Counted from the stretch's first letter, positions 25,222 to 33,921 are shown. The stretch: DNA of 64,000 nt from Chryseobacterium sp. JUb7 (GCF_024806495.1 NZ_JANUFF010000003.1:1-64000); one strand, 5' to 3'. Numbers and translations are program-made. The notes: generated by a model from the letters alone, not told the origin.

Positions 25222-25824
25222 ATGACAACTAGAGAAAAACTAAAAAAATATTTTGAAGCCGGAGATAAACCTACCCAGCAAGAGTTTGAAGAGTGGCTGG
25301 ATTCTTACTGGCATATGGAGGACTTAATTCCTCAGGATTCTGTTGATTTAATAGAAAAAGCCGTACCATGGATCATGGACGGTGTACTTTATAGTAATTC
25401 GTTATCAATCACAATTCCATCCAATGTGAAAAAAGTTGCAGATGAAGCATTTATGAACAAAGGTACTGGTCGTTATATCAGTGAAATCAAATTTAAAGAA
25501 GGAGTGGAAGAAATTGGAATCCGTTCTTTTAATGGCCAACCCGTAACTAAGGTAAAAACACCATCAACCCTGAAAAAAATTGGCGAAGGAGCGTTCACTT
25601 TCTATCTTTTTGAAGAGATAACTTTAAATGAAGGATTGGAATACATTGGAAAAGTTGCCTTTGCCACTTTCGTATCGTCAATTAAAAGTTTATACATCCC
25701 TAGCACTGTAACCTATGTAGGAGAAGATGCTTTCAAAATTTCTTCCCTTGAGACAGTTTCTGCCCCTGCAGGATTAGATTTAAGTATTTCAGGTATTCCG
25801 GCATCAAAAATAATCTATCGATAA
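25222..25824 (+). CDS. LRR_5 (BspA-like) protein, tandem copy 1
   Basis: 200 residues, no signal peptide. The N-terminal module of about 50 residues (MTTREKLKKYF, KPTQQEFEEWLDSYWH, DLIPQDSV) is shared by all three copies. It resembles the leading segment of many Bacteroidota phage-tail or fibre-like proteins (from memory, unverified). It is followed by four to five BspA-type leucine-rich repeats (SITIPSNVKKVADEAFMNK, TPSTLKKIGEGAF, LNEGLEYIGKVAF, YIPSTVTYVGEDAF). LRR_5 domains usually bind proteins or glycans. The next copy begins 4 bases after the stop. Confidence 0.85.
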   Translation: MTTREKLKKYFEAGDKPTQQEFEEWLDSYWHMEDLIPQDSVDLIEKAVPWIMDGVLYSNSLSITIPSNVKKVADEAFMNKGTGRYISEIKFKEGVEEIGIRSFNGQPVTKVKTPSTLKKIGEGAFTFYLFEEITLNEGLEYIGKVAFATFVSSIKSLYIPSTVTYVGEDAFKISSLETVSAPAGLDLSISGIPASKIIYR

Positions 25825-25828
25825 AATC

Positions 25829-26437
25829 ATGACAACAAGAAATCAACTAAAACAATATTTTAAAGCCAATAAAAAACCGACTCAACAAGAATTTTGGGAA
25901 TGGCTGGATTCCTATTGGCATCAGGAGGAAGACTTAATCCCACAAGATTCTGTTAATTTAATAGAAAAAACTATACCCTGGATTTTAGATGGTGTACTTC
26001 ATAGCACTGGATTATCCATCACATTTCCACCAAATGTTAAAAAAATTGCTGATGAAGCATTTATGAATAAAAACAATGGCCGCTATGTTCTGGAAATTAA
26101 ATTGAATGAAGGATTAGAAGAAATTGGGATTCGCGCTTTTAATGGGCAGTTTGCAACCAGAGTAAAAACACCATCAACCCTGAAAAAAATTGGAGAAGGA
26201 GCGTTCTCTTATTTCCTTTTTGAAGAGATAACTTTAAATGAAGGATTAGAATATATTGGAAATGATGCATTCGGTACCTTCATATCTCCAATTAAAAATT
26301 TATACATCCCAAGTACAGTAACATTTGTTGGTCAGGATGCACTAAGGCTTCCCTCTCTCCAAACAGTTTCTGCTCCGTCAGGATTGAATTTAAGCATCTC
26401 AGGTATTCCGTCTTCTGCAGTAATAACTTATCGATAA
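25829..26437 (+). CDS. LRR_5 (BspA-like) protein, tandem copy 2
   Basis: 202 residues, closely similar to copy 1. It has the same N-terminal module (with KPTQQEFWEWLDSYWHQ), the same repeats and an SGIPSS C-terminus ending YR. It starts 4 bases after copy 1 and ends 4 bases before copy 3, and both gaps have the sequence AATC, which shows a tandem duplication unit of about 610 bp. Substitutions concentrate in the surface turns of the repeats, as expected if the copies diverged in binding specificity; that reading is inference. Confidence 0.85.
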   Translation: MTTRNQLKQYFKANKKPTQQEFWEWLDSYWHQEEDLIPQDSVNLIEKTIPWILDGVLHSTGLSITFPPNVKKIADEAFMNKNNGRYVLEIKLNEGLEEIGIRAFNGQFATRVKTPSTLKKIGEGAFSYFLFEEITLNEGLEYIGNDAFGTFISPIKNLYIPSTVTFVGQDALRLPSLQTVSAPSGLNLSISGIPSSAVITYR

Positions 26438-26441
26438 AATC

Positions 26442-27047
26442 ATGACAACAAGAGAGAAACTAAAACAATATTTTAAAGCTAATAAAAAACCTACTCAACA
26501 AGAATTTGAGGAATGGCTGGATTCCTATTGGCATCAGGCGGAAGACTTAATTCCACAAGATTCTGTTAACTTAATTGAAAAAGTAATTCCATATATATCA
26601 GGTGATGTGATGTATGGCTATGGATTGTCCATTACCATTCCTTCCAATATCAGAAAGATAAATGATCAAGCTTTTGTGTATCAACAAAATTCCCGTTATA
26701 TTCTTGAGATTAAATTTAGTGAGGGACTGGAAGAAATAGGAACTTATGCTTTTTTTGGACAAATGGCAGGCAAGATTAAGACGCCTTCAACGCTGAAAAG
26801 AATTGAAGAAGGAGCATTCAGTTATTTGTTTTTCGAAGAAATCATATTAAATGAAGGATTAGAATACATTGGAAAAGATGCATTTAGAACGGTTATAAAT
26901 TCAATCTCGACCTTATATATCCCTAACAGCGTGACATTTGTAGGAGAAAACGCATTTCTCCTGTCACATCTTCAATCAGTTTCTGCCCCTGCAGGACTAG
27001 ATTTAAGTAACTCAGGTATTCCGGCATCAATAATTACTTATAGATAA
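26442..27047 (+). CDS. LRR_5 (BspA-like) protein, tandem copy 3
   Basis: 201 residues and the most diverged of the three. The N-terminal module is nearly unchanged (WLDSYWHQAEDLIPQDSV), but residues about 52-120 differ most (SGDVMYGYGLSITIP, INDQAFVYQQNSRYILEIKF). The repeats LNEGLEYIGKDAF and YIPNSVTFVGENAF remain. Probably translated from the same mRNA as copies 1 and 2. A homomeric or heteromeric assembly of the three products is plausible but not shown. Confidence 0.85.
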   Translation: MTTREKLKQYFKANKKPTQQEFEEWLDSYWHQAEDLIPQDSVNLIEKVIPYISGDVMYGYGLSITIPSNIRKINDQAFVYQQNSRYILEIKFSEGLEEIGTYAFFGQMAGKIKTPSTLKRIEEGAFSYLFFEEIILNEGLEYIGKDAFRTVINSISTLYIPNSVTFVGENAFLLSHLQSVSAPAGLDLSNSGIPASIITYR

Positions 27048-27110
27048 GAGATAGAAATCAACAACTTTTATAAAAGGATATAATTAAAAGTTTTAGTTAA
27101 AAAATAAAAC

Positions 27111-27145
27111 ACGACACTTTTTGTCGCATTAAGCTCATATATTTG
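27111..27145 (+). promoter_or_regulatory. shared palindrome plus -7 box, site D (WYL regulator gene)
   Basis: ACGAC-N7-GTCG (27111-27126), 11 bases, then TATATTTG (27138-27145). Its presence ahead of the regulator gene suggests autoregulation. Confidence 0.87.
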
Positions 27146-27199
27146 TAATAGAAACTTTTACCATGAAACGTAGCAAAGCTACATCATAAATATATCCGA

Positions 27200-28120
27200 A
27201 TGAAAAAAGATTTTTATCTGACAAGATATGCCTTAATTATAAAAAGATTAGAAAGTTCTCCGGCTACCTATTCGCAGCTGGAGGACTATCTTCTCAACTC
27301 TTTCGAATTTCAGGATGCAGGGATCAAGAGCTACTCTATCCGCACACTGCAGAGAGATATTCGTGAGATTTCTGATCTTTTTAACCTTTCTATTCACAAC
27401 AAAAAAAAGGGTGACAACCGGTATTATATTGAGAGCCGCCCCATTATGGAAGTAGATGAATACAATCAAAAATTATTGGAATCTTTTCAGGTAAGTAATG
27501 CTCTGAATCTTCATCCGGATTTCTCAAATTTCATCTTTTTTGAAAACCGAAAACCTACAGGTGTAGATCATTTCTACGACCTTTTCTTTGCCATCCGTAA
27601 TAAAAGAATTGTAAGTTTCGAGCATTACAATTATAAAAATAAACTGATGACTTCGAGAAAAGTTCATCCGTTAGCTTTAAAAGAATCAAAAGGCCGGTGG
27701 TATCTTATTGCCATCGACACCAAAGATCAGATGTTGAAATCTTTCGGACTCGACAGGATCAATTATCTGGATGTAGATAAAAATAAATTTCGAGAAAAAT
27801 ACAAATACAACCTGAGAGAACATTTTAAAAACGCTTTTGGGGTTATGAATCTTGCCGAACAGAAACCTCAGCAGATCGTTATCAAGTGCAGCAAGCATCA
27901 GGGTGAATATATTAAAAGCTTCCCGCTTCACCAATCTCAAAAGGAAACCAAAGAAACCCTCACAGAGACCTTTTTCGAGTTTTTCTTACATCCTACTTAC
28001 GATTTTATGCAGGAGATTCTTTCGTACGGAAAGGAGGTGCAGGTTTTAGAACCGAAAGGTTTAGTTGATGATATCCGCAATCACCTGCAGGAATCTCTGA
28101 ACAAATATTTTGAAAACTAA
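27200..28120 (+). CDS. WYL-domain transcriptional regulator
   Basis: 306 residues. An N-terminal winged helix-turn-helix (about 5-80, with YSIRTLQRDIREISDLFNLS as recognition helix region) is followed by a WYL ligand-sensing domain (about 125-200, literal GRWYLIAI at 165-172 and FGLDRI) and a C-terminal WCX-like extension to 306. WYL regulators bind palindromic DNA as dimers and respond to nucleic-acid or nucleotide ligands. Members such as BrxR and CapW control anti-phage loci. The shared palindrome ahead of this gene and three neighbouring transcription units makes it the best candidate regulator of the locus. Whether it activates or represses is unknown; the palindrome sits at the -33 position. 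Confidence 0.9.
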   Translation: MKKDFYLTRYALIIKRLESSPATYSQLEDYLLNSFEFQDAGIKSYSIRTLQRDIREISDLFNLSIHNKKKGDNRYYIESRPIMEVDEYNQKLLESFQVSNALNLHPDFSNFIFFENRKPTGVDHFYDLFFAIRNKRIVSFEHYNYKNKLMTSRKVHPLALKESKGRWYLIAIDTKDQMLKSFGLDRINYLDVDKNKFREKYKYNLREHFKNAFGVMNLAEQKPQQIVIKCSKHQGEYIKSFPLHQSQKETKETLTETFFEFFLHPTYDFMQEILSYGKEVQVLEPKGLVDDIRNHLQESLNKYFEN

Positions 28121-28171
28121 TTGTTCCGAAAATTTCAGTTTTTTTTATTACATTTACATAAATAACATGTC

Positions 28172-28798
28172 GTGAAATCTCTATTTCTTTACTTTTTTTG
28201 TTTGACCCCTTTTTTCTGTTTTTCACAGCAGACAGAAGAATTTAAGAATGTAAAGAACTATTACAACCAGCATCGTGTTTTGCTCAATAACGAATTTCGA
28301 AAGAAATATGAGGCCGAAACCAATGTTCTGAATAAAGATGCTATAAAAAGAGATTTCGTTTTTTTTATGAAAAAAATGGACAGTATCGAAAATACAGCAT
28401 TAGTAGGTGCTTTATTAAAGGTTAAAAACCTGGAAGATCTGAATAGCATTAAGAATAAGACGGCTACACTTCCTGAAACCTCCCCAGATATTACATCATC
28501 AACAGGTCAGATGGCCGAATATCCCGGCGGCATGAATACCCTTAGACAGCAAGTCGCTAATCTTTTTTATACAGAAGGCGTACATTCTGAAATGAAAACT
28601 GCCAAAGCTCTTGTTGCATTTATTGTGGAAAAAGACGGAACCATAAGCAACGTACAGGCTTCAGGAGATAATTTCACTTTCAACAGACAAGCTGAAATCG
28701 CCTTATATTCCGTTCCTCAAAAATTTACCCCTGCTGTTTTTAATGGCGGACCTGTAAGATATCGCTTCAAGCTTCCTTTAACGATGACTATTGAATAA
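28172..28798 (+). CDS. Exported protein with TonB-like C-terminal domain
   Basis: 208 residues starting at GTG; the only nearby ATG (28167) runs into a stop. The signal peptide is MKSLFLYFFCLTPFFCFSQ. The C-terminal 95 residues carry the TonB_C pattern common in Bacteroidota: EYPGGMNTLRQQVANLF, then KALVAFIVEKDGTISNVQ and a final beta strand (YRFKLPLTMTIE). It has no membrane anchor beyond the signal and no proline-rich linker, so it is not a classical energy transducer. It is 8 bases upstream of tadA and may share its transcript. Confidence 0.78.
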   Translation: MKSLFLYFFCLTPFFCFSQQTEEFKNVKNYYNQHRVLLNNEFRKKYEAETNVLNKDAIKRDFVFFMKKMDSIENTALVGALLKVKNLEDLNSIKNKTATLPETSPDITSSTGQMAEYPGGMNTLRQQVANLFYTEGVHSEMKTAKALVAFIVEKDGTISNVQASGDNFTFNRQAEIALYSVPQKFTPAVFNGGPVRYRFKLPLTMTIE

Positions 28799-28806
28799 AA
28801 ACATTA

Positions 28807-29238
28807 ATGTTTACAGACGAATATTACATGAAAATGGCTTTACAGGAAGCCGAAATTGCTCTTGAAAAAGATGAGGTTCCCATCGGTTGTATTGTGGTTT
28901 CTAATAACCGCGTGATTGCAAGAGCACATAACCTTACAGAAACTCTGAATGATGTGACTGCCCATGCCGAAATGCAGGCCATCACTTCAGCTGCTAATTT
29001 TTTGGGTGGAAAATATTTGATCAACTGCACGCTGTATGTCACCATGGAACCTTGCGTGATGTGTTCCGGAGCACTTTCCTGGTCTCAGATTTCAAAGGTA
29101 GTCATTGGAGCCAGAGATGAGCACAGAGGATTTATCAATAAACACCTCTCCTTACATCCAAAAACAGAAATTGTTACGGGAATTATGGAAAACGAATGTT
29201 CAACGATTGTAAAAGATTTTTTTAAGTCAAAACGCTAA
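28807..29238 (+). CDS. tadA: tRNA-adenosine(34) deaminase
   Basis: Converts adenosine to inosine at the wobble base of tRNA-Arg(ACG) in the cytoplasm. The 143-residue deaminase has both zinc-binding elements: HAEMQAI (His ligand plus catalytic Glu) and PCVMCSGAL (two Cys ligands). The C-terminal helix with DFFKSKR is typical of TadA. The length matches bacterial TadA (about 150-170), slightly short. Its 3' end overlaps the convergent GNAT gene by 4 bases, with no terminator between. Confidence 0.9.
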   Translation: MFTDEYYMKMALQEAEIALEKDEVPIGCIVVSNNRVIARAHNLTETLNDVTAHAEMQAITSAANFLGGKYLINCTLYVTMEPCVMCSGALSWSQISKVVIGARDEHRGFINKHLSLHPKTEIVTGIMENECSTIVKDFFKSKR

Positions 29239-29768
29239 TCTTGATCCCTGAAAACAGAATACATCGGAATATCATAGTATTTACCGTCTTTCTTCAGATG
29301 CTGTTTTAAAATAGCCTCCTCCTCCATTCCTATTTTCTGCATTATTTTTCCGGAAGCCGGGTTATGAGGGAAGTAGGTTGCGTAAATTTTATTAAAACCC
29401 AATTCTTTGAATCCAAAATCAACAACCGATTTTGCAGCTTCAGTCACGTATCCCTTGTTCCAGAAAGGCTTTGCGAGCCAGTAGCCCATTTCAGCTTTAT
29501 CAGAACCTTCATCATGAAGTCCGATGGCCCCGATCATCTGCTCATTTTTATCCCGAATAGCAAATGTAAAGCCTTTTCTTTTATCAAAAGCCTCTCTCGA
29601 AATTTTAAACCAAAACTCAGCATCTTCTTTGCGGTAAGGATAAGGAATATTGGAAGTAAGCTCCGAAAAAACTTTATCCTGAAGATATTGAGTTACAAGA
29701 GGCAGATCTTCTTCTTTTAATTCGGAAAGGATCAATCTTTCCGTTTCTATTCTAGGGAATTTTGTCAT
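29235..29768 (-). CDS. GNAT-family N-acetyltransferase (RimJ/RimL-like)
   Basis: 177 residues of the acetyltransferase_3 type: IETERLILSELKEEDLP at the N-terminus, central strands with IGAIGLHDEGSDKAEMGYWL, acetyl-CoA-binding region FWNKGYVTEAAKSVVDFGF, and the conserved LGFNKIYATYFPHNPASGKI followed by MQKIGM. Such enzymes acetylate ribosomal-protein N-termini, amino acids or small amines; the substrate here is unknown. It may follow coaX in one minus-strand transcript (60-base gap). Confidence 0.88.
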   Translation of the reverse strand: MTKFPRIETERLILSELKEEDLPLVTQYLQDKVFSELTSNIPYPYRKEDAEFWFKISREAFDKRKGFTFAIRDKNEQMIGAIGLHDEGSDKAEMGYWLAKPFWNKGYVTEAAKSVVDFGFKELGFNKIYATYFPHNPASGKIMQKIGMEEEAILKQHLKKDGKYYDIPMYSVFRDQD

Positions 29769-29827
29769 GGTTTTGTGGTTGAGATTGAGGTTGAGGTTTT
29801 TAAACTGATCCCTAACCTCAGCCTGAT

Positions 29828-30586
29828 TTATAAATCTTTTCCTAAAAAATAAAGACCTTTTAATGTGTGAAGCCTGTCCATCACATGGATTTTGTCTGTC
29901 AGAGGTTTGTAAACGTGGGAAACGCCTCCGGTAGCTACAACAAAGCAGTCATCATTCACCTCATCGTTTATTCGGTCAATAAAACCTTCTACCATTCCTA
30001 AAAACCCATATACCATACCACTTTGCATGCAGGTTACCGTATCAAGTCCCAAAACTGTTTTTGGCTTTTTCAATTCAATATCCGGAAGCTGTGCCGTTTG
30101 ATTGATCAGAGAATTTAAAGCAGTAACAATCCCAGGAGCAATGATAACACCCAATGTCTCACCGTTTTCTGCTACGCAGCTTGCCGTAAGTGCTGTACCG
30201 AAATCAAGAACAATTTTTTTCCGGTCTGTATACATATTATGTGCAGCCACAAGATTGGCATAAATATCCGTTCCCATCTGTTTAGATTTTGCCACGACGC
30301 CTGAAGGTGTACTCCTATCAACAATTACAGGAAGGATTCCATGGATTTTTTTGATCGCCGAACTTATCACCTTGGTCAGCTGAGGGACAACCGATCCGAT
30401 AATCACTTTTGTGATCTGCTCGGGTTCAACTTTATAAGTCTGATATAACATCAGCATCTGAACGTATAATTCATCTGCTGTTCTGTAAGGTTTTGTATTG
30501 ATCACCCACGAAATATCACAATTGTCATCATCAAAAAGACCAAATCTGATATTACTGTTTCCTACGTTGATTACGATTGAATTCAT
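29828..30586 (-). CDS. coaX: Type III pantothenate kinase
   Basis: First step of coenzyme A synthesis: ATP-dependent phosphorylation of pantothenate. 252 residues from the ATG at 30586. The ASKHA-fold landmarks are present: the phosphate-1 loop IVINVGNSNIRFGLFD at the N-terminus, the catalytic Asp region KKIVLDFGTALTASCV, and GIVIAPGI-like GVIIAPGIVTALNSLI. An upstream extension to 30682 would place 32 poorly conserved residues before the phosphate loop, which must sit at the N-terminus, so I reject it. Confidence 0.93.
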   Translation of the reverse strand: MNSIVINVGNSNIRFGLFDDDNCDISWVINTKPYRTADELYVQMLMLYQTYKVEPEQITKVIIGSVVPQLTKVISSAIKKIHGILPVIVDRSTPSGVVAKSKQMGTDIYANLVAAHNMYTDRKKIVLDFGTALTASCVAENGETLGVIIAPGIVTALNSLINQTAQLPDIELKKPKTVLGLDTVTCMQSGMVYGFLGMVEGFIDRINDEVNDDCFVVATGGVSHVYKPLTDKIHVMDRLHTLKGLYFLGKDL

Positions 30587-30736
30587 TGACTTATTTTTCA
30601 AAAGGATATGCTTTATAATAGAAATCCTTGATTTATTTTCAGGGGATAAATTTAATGATTTTAATAAAAAACTATGTCTCAATCTCCCATAAATTGATCC
30701 TATCCTTAAAAAAACTTAAACAATTCATGCCAACAA

Positions 30737-30765
30737 AAAATCCTACAGACTATCTGTAGGATTTT
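30737..30765 (-). terminator. terminator between coaX and the M1 peptidase gene
   Basis: AAAATCCTACAGA and TCTGTAGGATTTT form a perfect 13-bp hairpin with a 3-base loop; the minus-strand exit is T-rich. It closes the M1 peptidase transcript. Confidence 0.8.
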
Positions 30766-30785
30766 GACATTTATTTTTAATGCGA

Positions 30786-32624
30786 TTATTTTACTTCTAC
30801 GAAATTATCATCCATATTGACATCTGCAATTCTCTGACTGAAATCGATTCCTAAAACAGACAGCTGATCTTTTGTGTAAGGCACCGTCACTACATATTCC
30901 TTCTGTGTCCATGGCCAGTAAGGCATCGTTTTGAAATCTCCATAGGCATCTTTTGTTTTCCAGGTATGCGTCATATTTAACGGAATCTGGTAGGTCATCA
31001 CTTTTTTATCCTTAGTCAGTACACTGAAGTCAATTGGCATTGGTACCTGCCCTTTGTTGACTAAAGTAATTGTTGTCGATTTTGCATCATACTTCACATC
31101 CTTGATTCCATAATCAATTGTTTTTGTGGTATAGATCCAATAGTTCTGAAACCATTTCAGATCCATTCCGGAAACTTTCTGGGCAATATGCAAAAAGTCT
31201 CTGTCTGAAGGATGTTTCATACTCCACTGTTCATAATATTGCTTCAGGGTTTCTGCTAAATTCTGCTCACCCATAATGTATCCCAACTGCACCAGATACA
31301 ATTCTCCTTTTACATAAGAAGCATATGAATATGAGGTTCCGTTATCATGATGGTCACCAAACCATATCGCAGGCTCCTCAATTCCTTTTTTGATAAAACT
31401 TCTGTAGGCATTTAATTTATCGGTAAACGGATTCGGAAGTTCCTCCGGAAAAAGCTGATGCATAACAAAACTTTCAGCATAGCTTGTAAAACCTTCATCC
31501 ATCCATGGGCGCATAGGCTCATTGGTTGCCAACATCTGCTGGTACCAGGAATGAGAGCCTTCGTGAGCCATTAATCCCATTAAGTCTTTAATATTTTTTG
31601 ATTCACCCAAAATCATCGTACACATTCCGTACTCCATTCCACCATCTCCCCCTTGAATAAAGGCATAGGTTGGATAGACATATTTTCCGAAATGAGAATT
31701 CATAATCTGGAAATATTTAGTTATATACGGCTGAGCCTGTTCCCAGACTTTCGTTTTATCATTATTCTGGTATACAAAAAATACTTTCGGACCTTGTGAA
31801 ACATCAAAACTTTTCACAATATAATCCCGGTCTGCGCTCCAGGCGAAGTCGAGAATATTTTTTGCAGTCCATTTCCAGGTGGCTTTTTTATTTTTCTCAG
31901 CTTTAATTTTTGCATTGGTATCGTATCCTTTTACTTCTGTAGGATTTTCAAGAATTCCTCCCGCTCCGATGACGTAGTCTTTATCAATTTTAATAGTCAC
32001 ATCAAAATCTGAAAATGGAGCATGAAACTCTCTTCCGATATAGTCAAATGTTGCCCAACCGTCATAATCGTATTCCGCAATTTTCGGATACCACTGTGTC
32101 ATGGTCATATCAACACCTTCTCTATTATTTCTTCCGCTTCTTCGAATCTGCTGAGGAATTACAGCATCCCATTCCATTGTGAAAATAGTTGTTGAATTAG
32201 GTTTAATAGGTTCTGCCAAATATACCTTCATTACTGTTTCCTGAATCTCAAACTTTACGTCTTTTCCGTTTTGTTTAAGCCAGTGAATATTTTGAGCTCC
32301 TTCTTCATTTTTCGGAATCGAGGCCAATCTTGAAATCCCATCTTTTTGCAATCTTGAGTCTCCATTTTTCCCTTGGGCAGCCACTCTCTGATCCATCATA
32401 GAGTTAGGTTTAAAAGCATTCCAGTACAAATGGAAATAAACCACATTCAGTTCATCCGGTGAGTTATTGGTATATTCTAAGGTCTGATTCCCTTGGTAAG
32501 TAAATTTTTCAGCGTTCACATCAATATCCATCTTGTACTTCGCACTCTGCTGATAGTAAGCTCCTTGCTGAGCCTGAAATTGAGAAATGATAAACGCAAA
32601 AATGATTGCAACCGATTTTTTCAT
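30786..32624 (-). CDS. M1-family zinc metallopeptidase, exported
   Basis: 612 residues with signal peptide MKKSVAIIFAFIISQFQAQ. An N-terminal beta-sandwich (about 25-230) precedes the thermolysin-like catalytic domain. The zinc motif is HEGSHSWY, with the third ligand Glu in WMDEGFTSYAE about 18 residues on. GGMEYGM about 20 residues earlier corresponds to the substrate-binding GAMEN loop. Such Bacteroidota aminopeptidases are periplasmic or surface-exposed and degrade peptides. There is no T9SS sorting domain, since the C-terminus is a plain beta domain. Confidence 0.92.
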   Translation of the reverse strand: MKKSVAIIFAFIISQFQAQQGAYYQQSAKYKMDIDVNAEKFTYQGNQTLEYTNNSPDELNVVYFHLYWNAFKPNSMMDQRVAAQGKNGDSRLQKDGISRLASIPKNEEGAQNIHWLKQNGKDVKFEIQETVMKVYLAEPIKPNSTTIFTMEWDAVIPQQIRRSGRNNREGVDMTMTQWYPKIAEYDYDGWATFDYIGREFHAPFSDFDVTIKIDKDYVIGAGGILENPTEVKGYDTNAKIKAEKNKKATWKWTAKNILDFAWSADRDYIVKSFDVSQGPKVFFVYQNNDKTKVWEQAQPYITKYFQIMNSHFGKYVYPTYAFIQGGDGGMEYGMCTMILGESKNIKDLMGLMAHEGSHSWYQQMLATNEPMRPWMDEGFTSYAESFVMHQLFPEELPNPFTDKLNAYRSFIKKGIEEPAIWFGDHHDNGTSYSYASYVKGELYLVQLGYIMGEQNLAETLKQYYEQWSMKHPSDRDFLHIAQKVSGMDLKWFQNYWIYTTKTIDYGIKDVKYDAKSTTITLVNKGQVPMPIDFSVLTKDKKVMTYQIPLNMTHTWKTKDAYGDFKTMPYWPWTQKEYVVTVPYTKDQLSVLGIDFSQRIADVNMDDNFVEVK

Positions 32625-32745
32625 TTAAAATTTTATTTTTTTTAAAGATAAGTAATTAAAATAAGACCTCAAATGTAGACTTATGTTGAGGTTTTATCTG
32701 TGTGATATGGTTTTAGATGGAGTTTTGAGGAGTTTGTTAAAAAGA

Positions 32746-33387
32746 TTATTCCAATTCAAATTCTTTTCCCACCAAGCTTAGCTTTTCAAATAATTGAGAT
32801 GAGAAGTTTTTAATAAAAATACTTTTAGATTGCTTTTTATTTCCTTTGAAATTTTGAAACTCTATTTTATTAGTTTTCATATTATAAACATCGTTTGTCA
32901 CGGTATAATCTCCTGTCAGCAAGTTATATGTTTTACTGCAATGACCACTCGGAGTTCTGTAGCTGTAATCATAACCAATAAGCTGTATTTCTTTTACTTT
33001 TTGGTTAAATCTTAATTTCAGACCGTGTCCGTATACACCTGTTCCTTCCTGATAAACCAAGAAATCTACCACATCATTTTTATATTTTAAGGGAATAACA
33101 AAAACTCCGTTAAATAAATCAAAATCGATGTAAAAAGTTTTATTCTTCGACGAAAGATAGAGGATCAGATACTTTTTAGCAGAATGCAATTCGTACTCTG
33201 ATTGATAAATTAACGTAATCACATCATCTTTCTTATCCTTATCAAAATCCACAACAATCCTTTTCATTTCCTTTCCGTTTGAAGGACTTTCTTTAAATTC
33301 TGAAAAACCATCAGGAATTTTGAATTGTGAAAAACAATAAGAAGAAATAAGCAGCATAAAAAGAAAATATATTTTTCTCATTTTCAA
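32746..33387 (-). CDS. Exported hypothetical protein, 213 aa
   Basis: Family not recognised. The signal peptide is KIYFLFMLLISSYCFSQ. The mature part begins with IVVDFDKDKKDDVITLIY, a D-x-D-x-D-type calcium-loop pattern as in FG-GAP/VCBS-like or EF-hand-like repeats, and then has alternating beta strands. Its start codon overlaps the stop of the upstream DinB-like gene by 4 bases (ATGA type), so translation is probably coupled. Confidence 0.78.
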   Translation of the reverse strand: MKMRKIYFLFMLLISSYCFSQFKIPDGFSEFKESPSNGKEMKRIVVDFDKDKKDDVITLIYQSEYELHSAKKYLILYLSSKNKTFYIDFDLFNGVFVIPLKYKNDVVDFLVYQEGTGVYGHGLKLRFNQKVKEIQLIGYDYSYRTPSGHCSKTYNLLTGDYTVTNDVYNMKTNKIEFQNFKGNKKQSKSIFIKNFSSQLFEKLSLVGKEFELE

Positions 33388-33851
33388 ATCGGCAATAATT
33401 TTTTAATCAAAGTAATCTGTCCCAAATGATAATATGCATGCTCAATCATTCCATCAATATTTCTTAAATAGGTTCCGTATTTTTCATCGACAAAAACTTC
33501 ACTCATTTTGGAATCAGGCATTTGCTCTAATAAATGGGCAAACTTTTCAGAATCGCTCCAAAGCTTATTCAATAATCCTTCCCATTCTTCCTGAGATTCA
33601 ATTGACGGAAGATCAAAGCTAAATTGATCTCTGATTTCCAAATCACCACCTTCAAAAACATTCATAAGTCCCGCGATATAATAATCGATGTGAAAAGTGA
33701 GCATTGCGATTGTGTTCAAAGAACCGACTTTCGTGCTTGCTTTTTTCCAAGTGATATCTTTTAATTGATCCTTAAAATTGGTATTTGCAATCCAAAGTCC
33801 ATCAAGCAAAACCTCTCGGAATCTTTTTGCTAATTGTGAAGTTGAACTCAT
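33384..33851 (-). CDS. DinB/YfiT-type four-helix protein
   Basis: 155 residues of the DinB superfamily, a metal-binding four-helix bundle. The putative ligands are His in LTFHIDYY and the two His in EHAYYHLGQITLI near the C-terminus. Related enzymes are thiol S-transferases using bacillithiol or mycothiol, but many are uncharacterised, so no reaction is assigned. Cytoplasmic. First gene of a two-gene transcript with the overlapping 213-residue secreted protein. Confidence 0.85.
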   Translation of the reverse strand: MSSTSQLAKRFREVLLDGLWIANTNFKDQLKDITWKKASTKVGSLNTIAMLTFHIDYYIAGLMNVFEGGDLEIRDQFSFDLPSIESQEEWEGLLNKLWSDSEKFAHLLEQMPDSKMSEVFVDEKYGTYLRNIDGMIEHAYYHLGQITLIKKLLPI

Positions 33852-33921
33852 TGTTTTTAATTTTTTTAAAGATAATTATTTTTTAAATTTTCTCACAAAA
33901 ACCTTGACAAGGATGATTATT

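Noticed and set aside
22494..28120. Remnant prophage or tailocin cluster
   Set aside because: The endolysin-like peptidase and fibre-like N-terminal modules hint at this, but no capsid, sheath, tube, baseplate or portal genes are present and the genes share one dedicated regulatory element.
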